Shown: positions 6,075 to 12,962, counted from the stretch's first letter. The stretch is 15,702 nt of DNA from an uncultured Oscillospiraceae bacterium (GCA_958426425.1 CATZYY010000041.1:1-15702); one strand, 5' to 3'. Made by a program: numbers and translations. Notes: generated by a model not told the origin, from the letters alone.

Positions 6075-6554
6075 ATGGACCCCACCAAGCGGAGAATCCG
6101 CAAAATTGACCGGGACGTGCAGCGCTTTGTGGCCCACGCCCTCCACAACACCAGTCTGAGCCTGTCGGACTACGAGATGATCCAGACGGTCCACCACCGC
6201 CCCGGCATCACCCAGGGGGAGCTGTGCCGGCGGTACAGCCAGGACAAGAGCACCGTGGCCCGCCGGGCCGCCAAGCTGGAGAAGGAGGGCTACATCCAGC
6301 GTCTGCCCAGTGACCAGGACCGCCGCAGCAAGCATTTGTATGTGACCGACAAGGGCCTTGCCCTGCGAAACCAGAAGATCGACGCGGAGGTGTTTTACTT
6401 CTCCTGGCTGACAGCGGAGCTGACGGAGGAGGAGCTGGCGGTGCTGGTCCCTCTGCTGGACCGGCTCCACACCCGCAGCCGCAACGAGCGGCTGGAGGAA
6501 TTCGTCAACATTCTGGGAGAATACAACAGGACCCACCCGAAAAAGGCGGAATGA
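6075..6554 (+). CDS. MarR-family transcriptional regulator
   Basis: A 159-aa winged-helix regulator. The DNA-binding core reads ITQGELCRRYSQDKSTVARR then KLEKEGYIQRLPSDQDRRSK and LYVTDKG, that is helix-turn-helix followed by the wing with the conserved D-x-R-R-S motif. The N- and C-terminal helices (FVAHALHNTSLSLSDYEMIQ; ELAVLVPLLDRLHTRSRNER) would form the dimer interface. Length fits the family. ATG at 6075 was preferred over GTG at 6069 because GGAGG (6062-6066) is then eight bases away. The gene is monocistronic and no transporter or enzyme target lies downstream on the same strand. Control of its own promoter is likely; other targets are unknown. Confidence 0.9.
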   Translation: MDPTKRRIRKIDRDVQRFVAHALHNTSLSLSDYEMIQTVHHRPGITQGELCRRYSQDKSTVARRAAKLEKEGYIQRLPSDQDRRSKHLYVTDKGLALRNQKIDAEVFYFSWLTAELTEEELAVLVPLLDRLHTRSRNERLEEFVNILGEYNRTHPKKAE

Positions 6555-6566
6555 AGTCCGTGAAAA

Positions 6567-6593
6567 GGAGCCGGGGCATATTGCCCCGGCTCC
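6567..6593. terminator. bidirectional terminator between marR and the convergent operon
   Basis: A perfect 12-bp stem (GGAGCCGGGGCA / TGCCCCGGCTCC) with loop TAT. The minus-strand side is followed by TTTTCACGG, the plus-strand side by GCTTCGTTTG. It serves both the MarR gene and the operon ending at 6615. Confidence 0.8.
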
Positions 6594-6614
6594 GCTTCGT
6601 TTGCGCCCCCCCTG

Positions 6615-6881
6615 TCAAATTCCCTCCAGAGCCTCTTTGGCCTGGTCCACATCCTCCGGGCGGACGGAGATGTAATAGGTCTTGCGGTCAATTTTCCCGT
6701 TGGGTCCGAAATCCCGGTGGTCCAGCTTGGCGCCGCAGCCGCACACCGGCGGCTCCGTCTCATAGTAGCCGGACTCCACGATCTTGATGCCCGCCTCCTT
6801 CAGCCGCCCCTTGGCGGCCTTCCACCGCTTCTGGTCACCCCAGACCTCAAAGGCCTTTTCCCGCTTTTCAAACAGTCCCAT
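6615..6881 (-). CDS. conserved-looking small protein of unknown function (88 aa), coupled to deoD
   Basis: Not assigned to a family with confidence. The C-terminal part (RKTYYISVRPEDVDQAKEAL) loosely resembles DUF2007-type small proteins. A central CGCG (PPVCGCGAKLDHRDFG) gives two cysteines in a C-x-C pair, possibly a metal or thiol site. The N-terminal half is basic and helical (EKREKAFEVWGDQKRWKAAK). There is no signal peptide or membrane segment. GGAGG lies eight bases before the ATG, within the end of deoD, and only two bases separate the deoD stop from this start, so the two are translationally coupled. It is the last gene of the aldolase-mtnA-deoD operon. A link to nucleoside disposal is suggested by position only. 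Confidence 0.75.
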   Translation of the reverse strand: MGLFEKREKAFEVWGDQKRWKAAKGRLKEAGIKIVESGYYETEPPVCGCGAKLDHRDFGPNGKIDRKTYYISVRPEDVDQAKEALEGI

Positions 6882-6883
6882 GG

Positions 6884-7618
6884 TCAGTCCTCCAAAGACT
6901 TCCAGGCGGTCTCCAGGGCGATCTCCATCATCTCATGGAAGGAGTCCTGCCGCTCCTGGGCGTTCAGGGCCTCCCCGGTGAAGATATGGTCGGAGATGGT
7001 GAGGATGGCCAGGGCCCGCTTGCCCAGCCGCTGGGCGGTCCAGTAAAGGCCCGCCGCCTCCATTTCCAGCGCCAGGATGCCGAACTTGCGGTACATCTCT
7101 CCGGCCTCGGGGTTATCGTTGTAGAACTGGTCGGCGGTGAACACCTGTCCCACGTCCGCCCGGACGCCCAGGCGCTCCGCCGCCGCCACGGCGTCCTTCA
7201 AAAGGCCGTAGTCGGCGGTGGCGCACAGCTGCCCCGGGAATCGGTACTGGTCGGCGAAATGGGAGTTGGTGGAGGCGCCCATGGCGATCACCACGTCCCG
7301 GACCTTCACATTGTCCCCGATGCCGCCGGCAGAGCCGATGCGGATGATGGTGTCCACACCGAAGAACTGATACAGCTCATAGCTGTAAATGCCCACGGAG
7401 GGCACGCCCATGCCGTGGCCCATGACGGAGATGCGCTTGCCCTTGTAGGTGCCGGTGTAGCCCAGCATGTTGCGGACCGTGTTGAAGCACACCACATCTT
7501 CCAGATAGTGGTCGGCCACATACTTGGCCCGCAGGGGGTCGCCGGGCATCAGCACCGCCTTGGCGACCTGGGCTTCATCCGCCGCAATGGAGGCGGAGGG
7601 GGATTCTTTCACAGCCAT
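6884..7618 (-). CDS. deoD: purine-nucleoside phosphorylase, DeoD type
   Basis: A 244-aa cytoplasmic enzyme that cleaves purine nucleosides with phosphate to free base and (deoxy)ribose-1-phosphate. Family motifs are intact: MPGDPLRAKYVADHYLED near the N-terminus (phosphate and substrate binding), MGHGMGVPS, RIGSAGGIGDNV, LEMEAAGLYWTA (the EMEA ribose-binding segment) and ILTISDHI with the catalytic aspartate. Length matches the hexameric DeoD family (about 235-240). The start at 7618 has AAGGAGG eight bases upstream; a longer frame to 7669 lacks one and overlaps mtnA. It follows mtnA by 37 bp. In this operon its substrate may be 5'-methylthioadenosine or 5'-deoxyadenosine, which would feed sugar phosphate to MtnA. 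That is inferred from context; DeoD enzymes usually prefer adenosine, inosine and guanosine. Confidence 0.93.
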   Translation of the reverse strand: MAVKESPSASIAADEAQVAKAVLMPGDPLRAKYVADHYLEDVVCFNTVRNMLGYTGTYKGKRISVMGHGMGVPSVGIYSYELYQFFGVDTIIRIGSAGGIGDNVKVRDVVIAMGASTNSHFADQYRFPGQLCATADYGLLKDAVAAAERLGVRADVGQVFTADQFYNDNPEAGEMYRKFGILALEMEAAGLYWTAQRLGKRALAILTISDHIFTGEALNAQERQDSFHEMMEIALETAWKSLED

Positions 7619-7655
7619 TGTCGATTCCTCCTTGTATGATATATGTCGAATATTA

Positions 7656-8729
7656 CTATTTGTTGTCAAACAATGCCGCCAGGCTCTGGGTAAACGGCGG
7701 GCAGCAGATGCCCTTCTCCGTGACGATGGCGGTGATGAGGTCGTGGTCGGTCACATCGAAGGCGGGGTTATAGCACTTGACATCCGGCAGGGCCATGGGG
7801 GTTTCATACCACATGGTCTTGATCTCGTCGCCATCCCGCTGCTCGATGGGGATGTGGGCCCCGTCGGGGCAGGCCATGTCGATGGTGGAGGTGGGCCCCA
7901 GCACATAGAAGGGAATGCCGTAGTGCTTTGCCAGGATGGCCACGCCGGAGGTGCCGATCTTGTTGGCGGTGTCGCCGTTGGCGGCCACCCGGTCGCAGCC
8001 CACAAAGCAGGCCTGGACCCAGCCGTTCTTCATGACAATGGAGGCCATGTTGTCGCAGATCAACGTCACATCCACCCCGGCCCGCTGGAGCTCGTAGCTG
8101 GTCAGGCGCGCCCCCTGGAGCAGCGGCCGGGTCTCGTCGGAGAAGACGTGGAAGGTCATGCCCCGCTCCGTGCCCAGCAGAATGGGGCCCAGGGCCGTTC
8201 CGTACCGGGAGGTGGCAAGGGGACCCGCATTACAGTGGGTCAGGATCCCGTCCCCGTCCTTTACCAGCTCCAGGCCGAATTCGGAGATCCTGGTGCACTT
8301 TTCAATGTCGTCTCGATGGATGTCCACCGCCTTTTGGTACAGGGCCTCCAGCAGCGCTGTCCGTTCCATCCCCCGGTTTTCCCGGGCCGTCTTCAGCATC
8401 TGCCCCACGGCCCAGCTGAGATTCACCGCCGTGGGCCGGGCGCTGTTCAGCGTCTGCCCGTACTGTTCCAGCTGTATGAGAAAGTCCTCCGCCGTCTCCG
8501 CCTGGATGGACCGGGCCAGAACATACATGCAGTAGGCGGCGCAGATGCCGATGGCCGGGGCGCCTCTGACCCGCAGGGCCCGGATGGCCTCCACCATCTG
8601 CTCCGCCGTTGTCAGAGCAATTTCCCGCTCCTGCCCCGGCAGCAAGGTCTGGTCCATAATGTAAAGGGTTTCTCCCTGCTTGTCATACCGAATATTCTGC
8701 ACGGCCACCACAGCCTTCAGATCTGCCAT
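7656..8729 (-). CDS. mtnA: S-methyl-5-thioribose-1-phosphate isomerase (MtnA)
   Basis: A 357-aa enzyme that isomerises 5-methylthioribose-1-phosphate (or 5-deoxyribose-1-phosphate) to the ribulose-1-phosphate form. Diagnostic motifs: RVRGAPAIG (about 53-61), THCNAGPLATSRYGTALGP with catalytic Cys166, FSDETRPLLQGARLTSYEL, CDNMAS, VGCDRVAANGDTANKIGT with the catalytic Asp at about 246, and a C-terminal CYNPAFDVT. These separate it from the related eIF2B subunits. Start choice is 8729, with AAAGGGA about six bases upstream; ATG at 8735 is in frame and possible. The gene lies 38 bp after the aldolase gene and 37 bp before deoD. No mtnB, mtnC, mtnD or mtnW was seen, so the full methionine salvage pathway is not encoded here. 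Confidence 0.95.
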   Translation of the reverse strand: MADLKAVVAVQNIRYDKQGETLYIMDQTLLPGQEREIALTTAEQMVEAIRALRVRGAPAIGICAAYCMYVLARSIQAETAEDFLIQLEQYGQTLNSARPTAVNLSWAVGQMLKTARENRGMERTALLEALYQKAVDIHRDDIEKCTRISEFGLELVKDGDGILTHCNAGPLATSRYGTALGPILLGTERGMTFHVFSDETRPLLQGARLTSYELQRAGVDVTLICDNMASIVMKNGWVQACFVGCDRVAANGDTANKIGTSGVAILAKHYGIPFYVLGPTSTIDMACPDGAHIPIEQRDGDEIKTMWYETPMALPDVKCYNPAFDVTDHDLITAIVTEKGICCPPFTQSLAALFDNK

Positions 8730-8767
8730 ACGCATTCCCTTTCCGCCGGTCCCTCCCGGCCTGGATT

Positions 8768-9430
8768 TTACGGTGCTTTCTTTTCCCGCAGGCGGCGGTA
8801 CATGTCCTGCATGCTCCGCAGCCGCGCCGTCTCCGCCTCTGTCAGGGCCACCGGGTTCCCCAGCCGCTCCGCGTTCCACACGATTTTCGCCGTGTGCTCC
8901 ACGGTCTCCAGCCGGTCAAAGGCCTCCCACAAATCACTGCCCCAGGCCAAAGCGCCGTGGTTGGCCAGCAGCACTGCATTGTGGTCCGGGAGGTACGGCT
9001 CCACGCTGCGGGGCACTGCCTCCGTGGACAGCATGGCAAATTCCGGCGTACAGGGCACGGTTCCCAGGCCCACCACCAGCTCCGCCACATAGGGCGTCTC
9101 CAGCCCCCGGCGGCACACGGCGAAGGCCGTGGACACCGGCGGATGGGCGTGGACCACGGCCCGGACATCGCTCCGCCCCCAGTACACCGCCAGGTGCATC
9201 TTCAGCTCCGAGGAGGGGTGACGATTCCCCTCCAGCACAGTGCCCTCCAGGTCCGTCACCAGCAGCATGTCCGGCGTCATCCGGCCCTTGGAGACCCCCG
9301 AGGGGGTCTCCAGCAGCCGCCCCGGCTCCACCAGCACCGACAGGTTCCCGTCGTTGGCGGCGGCATAGCCTCGGTCGTACAGCAGCTTTCCCACGGCGCA
9401 GATCAGCGCCCGCTCCGCCTCATAGGTCAT
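8768..9430 (-). CDS. class II aldolase (fuculose-phosphate aldolase/adducin family), probable DHAP-shunt aldolase
   Basis: A 220-aa zinc-dependent aldolase. Seen: AANDGNLSVLV (about 24-34), PSSELKMHL with catalytic Glu75, VVHAHPPVSTAFAV with zinc ligands His94 and His96, and LLANHGALAWG with the third ligand His158. The pattern is closer to fuculose-1-phosphate aldolase than to the MtnB dehydratase, which belongs to the same superfamily. The start has AAGGAGG upstream. It is first in an operon with mtnA and deoD. In that setting the likely reaction is cleavage of 5-methylthioribulose-1-phosphate or 5-deoxyribulose-1-phosphate to dihydroxyacetone phosphate and an aldehyde. Family assignment is firm; the substrate is inferred from neighbours. 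MtnB remains the main alternative. Confidence 0.9.
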   Translation of the reverse strand: MTYEAERALICAVGKLLYDRGYAAANDGNLSVLVEPGRLLETPSGVSKGRMTPDMLLVTDLEGTVLEGNRHPSSELKMHLAVYWGRSDVRAVVHAHPPVSTAFAVCRRGLETPYVAELVVGLGTVPCTPEFAMLSTEAVPRSVEPYLPDHNAVLLANHGALAWGSDLWEAFDRLETVEHTAKIVWNAERLGNPVALTEAETARLRSMQDMYRRLREKKAP

Positions 9431-9474
9431 ATCCGCGGCCTCCTTTTTTCATATTTCCTGCATCATTGTCTTTT

Positions 9475-9503
9475 AGTTTAGCGCAATTCCACTAACGGCG
9501 CAA
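9475..9503 (-). promoter_or_regulatory. candidate promoter of the aldolase-mtnA-deoD operon
   Basis: On the minus strand TTGCGC (9503-9498), 17 bases and TAAACT (9480-9475) lie about 45 bases ahead of the aldolase start. A second TTGCGC repeats at the spacer end. The match is moderate. Confidence 0.4.
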
Positions 9504-9537
9504 GAGGCGCTCCATAGAAACATCTCCGGGGGGGCAG

Positions 9538-9566
9538 TTGACATAAATTCCGTGTCGTGCTATGCT
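9538..9566 (+). promoter_or_regulatory. sigma-A promoter of the lipoprotein gene
   Basis: A consensus TTGACA (9538-9543), a 17-base spacer and TATGCT (9561-9566). It is divergent from the aldolase operon promoter. Confidence 0.7.
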
Positions 9567-9607
9567 CCTACCAACAGCACATCTACATTTACAGGGGAGG
9601 CATCACT

Positions 9608-10336
9608 ATGAGAGAGCGGTATCGGCTGCGCGGCTTGAGTAATCGGCTGACGGCGGCAGCTGTTTGTCTGGCGCTGCTGTCCGGCTGCGGGCAGACGGAC
9701 TTGGCAAAAAGCACGGAGAATGTCAGCTCCCAGACGGACTCGACGCTCAGGCAAACAGGCGGTGTCTCTCAAGCAGCCTCTCCCCTGGAGGACGAAACCG
9801 ATTCCAGTGACGCTCCGGAGCAGGCGGCAGCCGCTACCCCCGTGGACGCCCTGCCGGAGGATCTGCCGGAGGAGTTGACCTTTTGCAGCGGCGCCGGCGC
9901 CTGGCGGACAAATCTGGCTTTGACCTCCGACGGTTCCTTCACCGGGCAGTTCACGGACTGGGACGCCGCCGTGCAATATCCGGGCGGTCTCTACCGCATC
10001 TGCACCTTCAGCGGAACCTTCTCCGACCTGCGCCAGTTGGATGAACACAGTTACTCCATGATGCTGGAAAATCTGACCTGCCAGGAGACGGAGGGGGAGG
10101 AATGGGTGGAAGACGGAACCCTTTACATCGGCTCCACCCCTTACGGTCTGGAGGGCGGAACAGCGTTCTATCTCTACAGGCCGGAGGCCTCAACCGATGT
10201 GCTGGCCACTGAACCCCTTCAGGTGGAGTGGCCCGATTGGAACCTGCCGGAAACAGTCCCGGAGGGCGTCTTAGGCTGCTGGATGCTCTATAACGCGGAT
10301 ATGGACCAAGGGTTCTTCTCCTATACATATACATAA
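9608..10336 (+). CDS. putative lipoprotein of unknown function
   Basis: A 242-aa exported lipoprotein. The N-terminus has basic residues (MRERYRLRGLSNR), a hydrophobic stretch and the lipobox LLSGC with Cys27 as the lipid attachment site. A Ser/Thr/Gln/Glu-rich linker follows (to about residue 85), then a C-terminal domain with many aromatic and acidic residues (WRTNLALTSDGSFTGQFTDW, YRICTFSGTF) likely to be a beta structure. No family was recognised. The start at 9608 has GGGGAGG seven bases upstream; an upstream in-frame ATG at 9557 falls before the -10 element and is excluded. The gene is monocistronic with its own promoter and a shared terminator. Confidence 0.82.
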   Translation: MRERYRLRGLSNRLTAAAVCLALLSGCGQTDLAKSTENVSSQTDSTLRQTGGVSQAASPLEDETDSSDAPEQAAAATPVDALPEDLPEELTFCSGAGAWRTNLALTSDGSFTGQFTDWDAAVQYPGGLYRICTFSGTFSDLRQLDEHSYSMMLENLTCQETEGEEWVEDGTLYIGSTPYGLEGGTAFYLYRPEASTDVLATEPLQVEWPDWNLPETVPEGVLGCWMLYNADMDQGFFSYTYT

Positions 10337-10341
10337 AACAG

Positions 10342-10372
10342 CGGCGGCAGGGATTCCCTGCCGCCGACTTTT
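10342..10372. terminator. bidirectional terminator between lipoprotein and nitroreductase genes
   Basis: A 12-bp stem (CGGCGGCAGGGA / TCCCTGCCGCCG) with minimal loop, followed by ACTTTTC on the plus strand and CTGTTTTATG on the minus strand. It lies between two convergent stops. Confidence 0.8.
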
Positions 10373-10390
10373 CATGGTCTGATACGCCGC

Positions 10391-10912
10391 TTACGGGCGG
10401 ATGATATAGTTTTCCTTCCGGGCTCTGGGGTTGGGCACGTCCCCGTCGATGTAGCCCAGGACGCAGTTGCCGACGCCTCTGTAAGTCTCCGGCAGGCCCC
10501 ACTTCTTCAGCAGCGCCTTGCCCTCCGGCCGGTCAAACAGCTCGATGGCCCGGTTGATCCAGCAGGAGCCCACGCCCAGGGCCCAGGCCGCCGTCATCAG
10601 ATTGCCCATGACCAGGGAGCCGTCCTGGAGCCAGTTGGCGGTCTCGCCGTCAGCCAGCACCACCACCACCGTGGGAGCACCGTAGAAGGGGTCCGTGCCG
10701 GGCTTGCCCTGGATCTCGGCGTTCAGGGCGGACATATAGGAGATGGTCTCCGGGTCCTGGACCAGTACCATTACCGCGGACTGCCCGCCCTTGGCGGAGG
10801 CGGCCCAGGTGCCGGCGTCCAGAATGGCGTCCAGCGTCTCCGGTGCCACCTGCTCTTTCTTATACTTGCGGATGCTTCTGCGCTCTCTCAGAACCTTCAG
10901 TGTCTCATTCAC
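10391..10912 (-). CDS. nitroreductase-family protein (FMN-dependent)
   Basis: A 173-aa flavoprotein of the NADH-dependent nitroreductase fold. Seen: ETLKVLRERRSIRKYKKEQV at the N-terminus (FMN phosphate contacts with RRSIRKY), a central AGTWAASAKGGQSAVMVLVQ, NLMTAAWALGVGSCWINR and GVGNCVLGYIDGDVPNPRAR near the end. Length fits the family. A GTG start at 10912 is preferred because AGAGAGG then lies nine bases upstream; ATG at 10921 is in frame but abuts the site, giving three more residues. A weak promoter is possible (TATGAT at 10955-10950 on the minus strand with a poor -35). The gene is monocistronic and divergent from the aminotransferase. The physiological substrate cannot be told. Confidence 0.87.
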   Translation of the reverse strand: MNETLKVLRERRSIRKYKKEQVAPETLDAILDAGTWAASAKGGQSAVMVLVQDPETISYMSALNAEIQGKPGTDPFYGAPTVVVVLADGETANWLQDGSLVMGNLMTAAWALGVGSCWINRAIELFDRPEGKALLKKWGLPETYRGVGNCVLGYIDGDVPNPRARKENYIIRP

Positions 10913-11019
10913 AGGGATCATCCTCTCTTTTTCATATATTGATATGTTTATCATACCACATTTTTCTCGCTGCGCCAGGGAAAATTGGACCGTGCCCAGC
11001 AAAAATCTTTCCTCTCCGT

Positions 11020-11049
11020 CTGGCATTTTGGGCGGGATTCAGGTACAAT
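11020..11049 (+). promoter_or_regulatory. candidate promoter of the aminotransferase gene
   Basis: TACAAT (11044-11049) is a good -10. CTGGCA (11020-11025) is a partial -35 at 18 bases. It lies 33 bases before the gene. Confidence 0.45.
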
Positions 11050-11081
11050 CAGACCATCGACCGTTAAAGGAGGACTTATCC

Positions 11082-12245
11082 ATGCCCCAGCCTCTCTCCC
11101 AGCGCACTGCTGATTTTACCGATTCCGTGATCCGGCGGATGACCCGGGTCTCTCTGAAATACGGCGCCGTCAACCTCTCCCAGGGCTTTCCGGACTTTGA
11201 TCCGCCCCGGGAGATCACGGACCGTCTGGCCCAGGTTGCCCACGAAGGCCCCCACCAGTACTCCGTCACCTGGGGCGCCCAGAACTTCCGGGAAGCCCTG
11301 GCGAAAAAGCAGACCCACTATATGGGCCGGACCATCGACCCGGACACGGAGATCGTGGCCACCTGCGGTTCCACCGAGGCCATGATGTGCGCCATGATGA
11401 CCGTCACCAACCCCGGCGACAAGGTGGTAGTCTTCTCCCCCTTCTATGAAAACTACGGGGCCGACACCATCCTCTCCGGGGCGGAGCCCATTTACGTCCC
11501 TCTCCATCCCCCGGCCTTCACCTTCGATGTGGACGAGCTGGAAGACGCCTTCCGGCAGGGGGCCAAGGCCCTGGTGCTGTGCAACCCCTCCAACCCCTGC
11601 GGCCGGGTCTTCACCCGGGAGGAGCTGCTGATTATCGCCGAAATGGCCACCAAGTACGACGCCTATGTAATTACAGACGAGGTCTACGAGCACATCGTCT
11701 ACGCCCCTCACAAGCACACCTATTTCGCCACGTTGCCGGGGATGTGGGGCCGGACGCTGTCCTGCTCCTCCCTGTCCAAGACCTACTCCATCACCGGCTG
11801 GCGCCTGGGCTACATCATCGCCCCCAAGGAGATCATCGACCGGGCCAAAAAGGTCCACGATTTTCTGACCGTGGGCTGCGCCGCACCGCTCCAGGAAGCT
11901 GTGATCCCCGGCCTGGAGTTCGGACAGGATTACTACGACGGGCTTCTGGCCAAGTACACCCACAAAAAGGAGCTGTTTTTGAAGGGACTGGACGATCTGC
12001 ACATCGTCCACAATGACCCGGAGGGCGCCTACTACGTGCTGCTGGACATCAGCGAGTACGGCTATGACAGCGACCTGCAGTTCTGCAAGAATCTGGCCCG
12101 GGAGGTGGGCGTGGGCGCCGTGCCGGGGTCCAGTTTCTTCCGGGAGCCGGTGAACCACCTGATCCGCCTCCACTTTGCCAAGAACGACGACACCCTCAAC
12201 GAGGCCCTCAACCGCCTGGAGCGGATTCAGAAACTGAAAAAGTGA
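11082..12245 (+). CDS. PLP-dependent class I/II aminotransferase (YbdL/kynurenine-aminotransferase-like)
   Basis: A 387-aa fold-type I aminotransferase. Seen: NLSQGFPDFDPP near the N-terminus (substrate region), CGSTEAMMCAMM (cofactor phosphate), CNPSNPCGR (about 167-175), VITDEVYEHIVY with the pyridine-N aspartate, SSLSKTYSITGWRLGY with the Schiff-base lysine, and HLIRLHFAK with the carboxylate-binding arginine. Length is normal. AAAGGAGG lies eight bases upstream of the ATG. GFPDFDPP resembles the E. coli YbdL and glutamine/kynurenine aminotransferase subgroup, some of which act on methionine. The amino donor cannot be fixed from sequence. It is closed by its own terminator. Confidence 0.92.
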   Translation: MPQPLSQRTADFTDSVIRRMTRVSLKYGAVNLSQGFPDFDPPREITDRLAQVAHEGPHQYSVTWGAQNFREALAKKQTHYMGRTIDPDTEIVATCGSTEAMMCAMMTVTNPGDKVVVFSPFYENYGADTILSGAEPIYVPLHPPAFTFDVDELEDAFRQGAKALVLCNPSNPCGRVFTREELLIIAEMATKYDAYVITDEVYEHIVYAPHKHTYFATLPGMWGRTLSCSSLSKTYSITGWRLGYIIAPKEIIDRAKKVHDFLTVGCAAPLQEAVIPGLEFGQDYYDGLLAKYTHKKELFLKGLDDLHIVHNDPEGAYYVLLDISEYGYDSDLQFCKNLAREVGVGAVPGSSFFREPVNHLIRLHFAKNDDTLNEALNRLERIQKLKK

Positions 12246-12306
12246 ATCTGTCCCGCCGCACCGATGACGGCGGTGATGAAAATCTCCCCATTTTTTGACA
12301 AGCTGC

Positions 12307-12341
12307 GCGCCCTTCCCGTTAAACCGGGACGGGCGCTTTTT
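12307..12341 (+). terminator. intrinsic terminator after aminotransferase gene
   Basis: GCGCCCTTCCCG and CGGGACGGGCGC form a 12-bp stem with one mismatch and a 6-base loop, followed by TTTTT. It ends 12 bases before the SigE-like promoter of spoIIID. Confidence 0.85.
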
Positions 12342-12353
12342 GCCGCCGCCCGC

Positions 12354-12382
12354 GCATATCCCCTTTTCCCCCCGCATAGGAT
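12354..12382 (+). promoter_or_regulatory. SigE-type sporulation promoter of spoIIID
   Basis: GCATATC (12354-12360), a 14-base spacer and CATAGGAT (12375-12382) match the mother-cell SigE consensus (kmATATT, 14-15 bases, CATACAHT) at most positions. spoIIID is a known SigE regulon member in Bacillus and clostridia, and the position fits a start site about 25 bases ahead of the TTG codon. Confidence 0.7.
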
Positions 12383-12413
12383 GGACCAACAAGAGGCGGG
12401 GAGTGAACGTGTT

Positions 12414-12662
12414 TTGAAGGGTAACATGGAGGAGCGGGCAGAACGCCTGGCTCAGTACATCATAGAAAACCGGACCACCGTCCGGGCCGCCGCGCAGAAA
12501 TTCGGCATCAGCAAGTCCACAGTGCACAAGGATATCTCCGAACGGCTGCCCCAGTTCAACCGGGCCCTCTACACCCAGGTGAAGGAAGTGCTGGAGGTCA
12601 ACAAGGCCCAGCGGCACATCCGGGGCGGCATCGCCACCCGGAAGAAGTACCGCGGCCGGTAG
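12414..12662 (+). CDS. spoIIID: stage III sporulation transcriptional regulator SpoIIID
   Basis: An 82-aa mother-cell DNA-binding protein that modifies the SigE regulon during endospore formation. The family core is clear: RAERLAQYIIENRTTVRAAA, then KFGISKSTVHKDISERLP as the helix-turn-helix, and the basic C-terminus AQRHIRGGIATRKKYRGR that contacts DNA. A TTG start at 12414 is chosen: it has GGGGAG about ten bases upstream and gives an N-terminus of the same length as B. subtilis SpoIIID. ATG at 12426 would remove four residues. A SigE-type promoter lies ahead and a terminator isolates it from the aminotransferase. It is the strongest evidence that the organism forms spores. Confidence 0.95.
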   Translation: MKGNMEERAERLAQYIIENRTTVRAAAQKFGISKSTVHKDISERLPQFNRALYTQVKEVLEVNKAQRHIRGGIATRKKYRGR

Positions 12663-12701
12663 GCGCCGGTCCGCAAACATGCTTGTATCGGAGGAATGTA
12701 T

Positions 12702-12959
12702 ATGGCAAATCAGTCCCAGGGCCGCTGCCGCCCCCACCGGTCCGGGCCGGCCGTTCAGCCGGTCCGCAGCTGTCCTATTCAAGAGCCGCCGGTCCGCCGC
12801 TGGCCTCATCCGGTGAGTCAGCCGGAACCACCCCTGCCCCCGGAGCCCACGCTGCATTACATCCGCTGCGCCCTGTCCTACCAGAACCAGCTGCTTTCGG
12901 AAATCAAAACCCTGCTGCAGCGCATGGAAGAAGCAGATCGCAAAGACCAGGAATCCTAA
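12702..12959 (+). CDS. small proline/arginine-rich protein of unknown function (85 aa)
   Basis: No family was recognised. The N-terminal half is Pro/Arg/Gln-rich and probably disordered (PEPPLPPEPT near residue 42), with two cysteines; the C-terminal half is a likely helix or coiled coil (YQNQLLSEIKTLLQRMEEAD). There is no signal peptide. ATG at 12702 is chosen because GGAGG lies seven bases upstream; ATG at 12696 is too close to it. It starts 39 bases after spoIIID with no terminator between, so it probably shares the SigE-type transcript, and a terminator follows. This suggests mother-cell expression (inference). Confidence 0.7.
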   Translation: MANQSQGRCRPHRSGPAVQPVRSCPIQEPPVRRWPHPVSQPEPPLPPEPTLHYIRCALSYQNQLLSEIKTLLQRMEEADRKDQES

Positions 12960-12962
12960 ATG

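Noticed and set aside
7524..9092. A 522-codon plus-strand frame opposite mtnA and the aldolase
   Set aside because: MtnA and aldolase motifs are intact on the minus strand. The plus-strand frame has no recognisable domain.
9557..9607. Upstream ATG of the lipoprotein gene
   Set aside because: It falls before the -10 element of the promoter and would put 17 extra residues ahead of the signal peptide.
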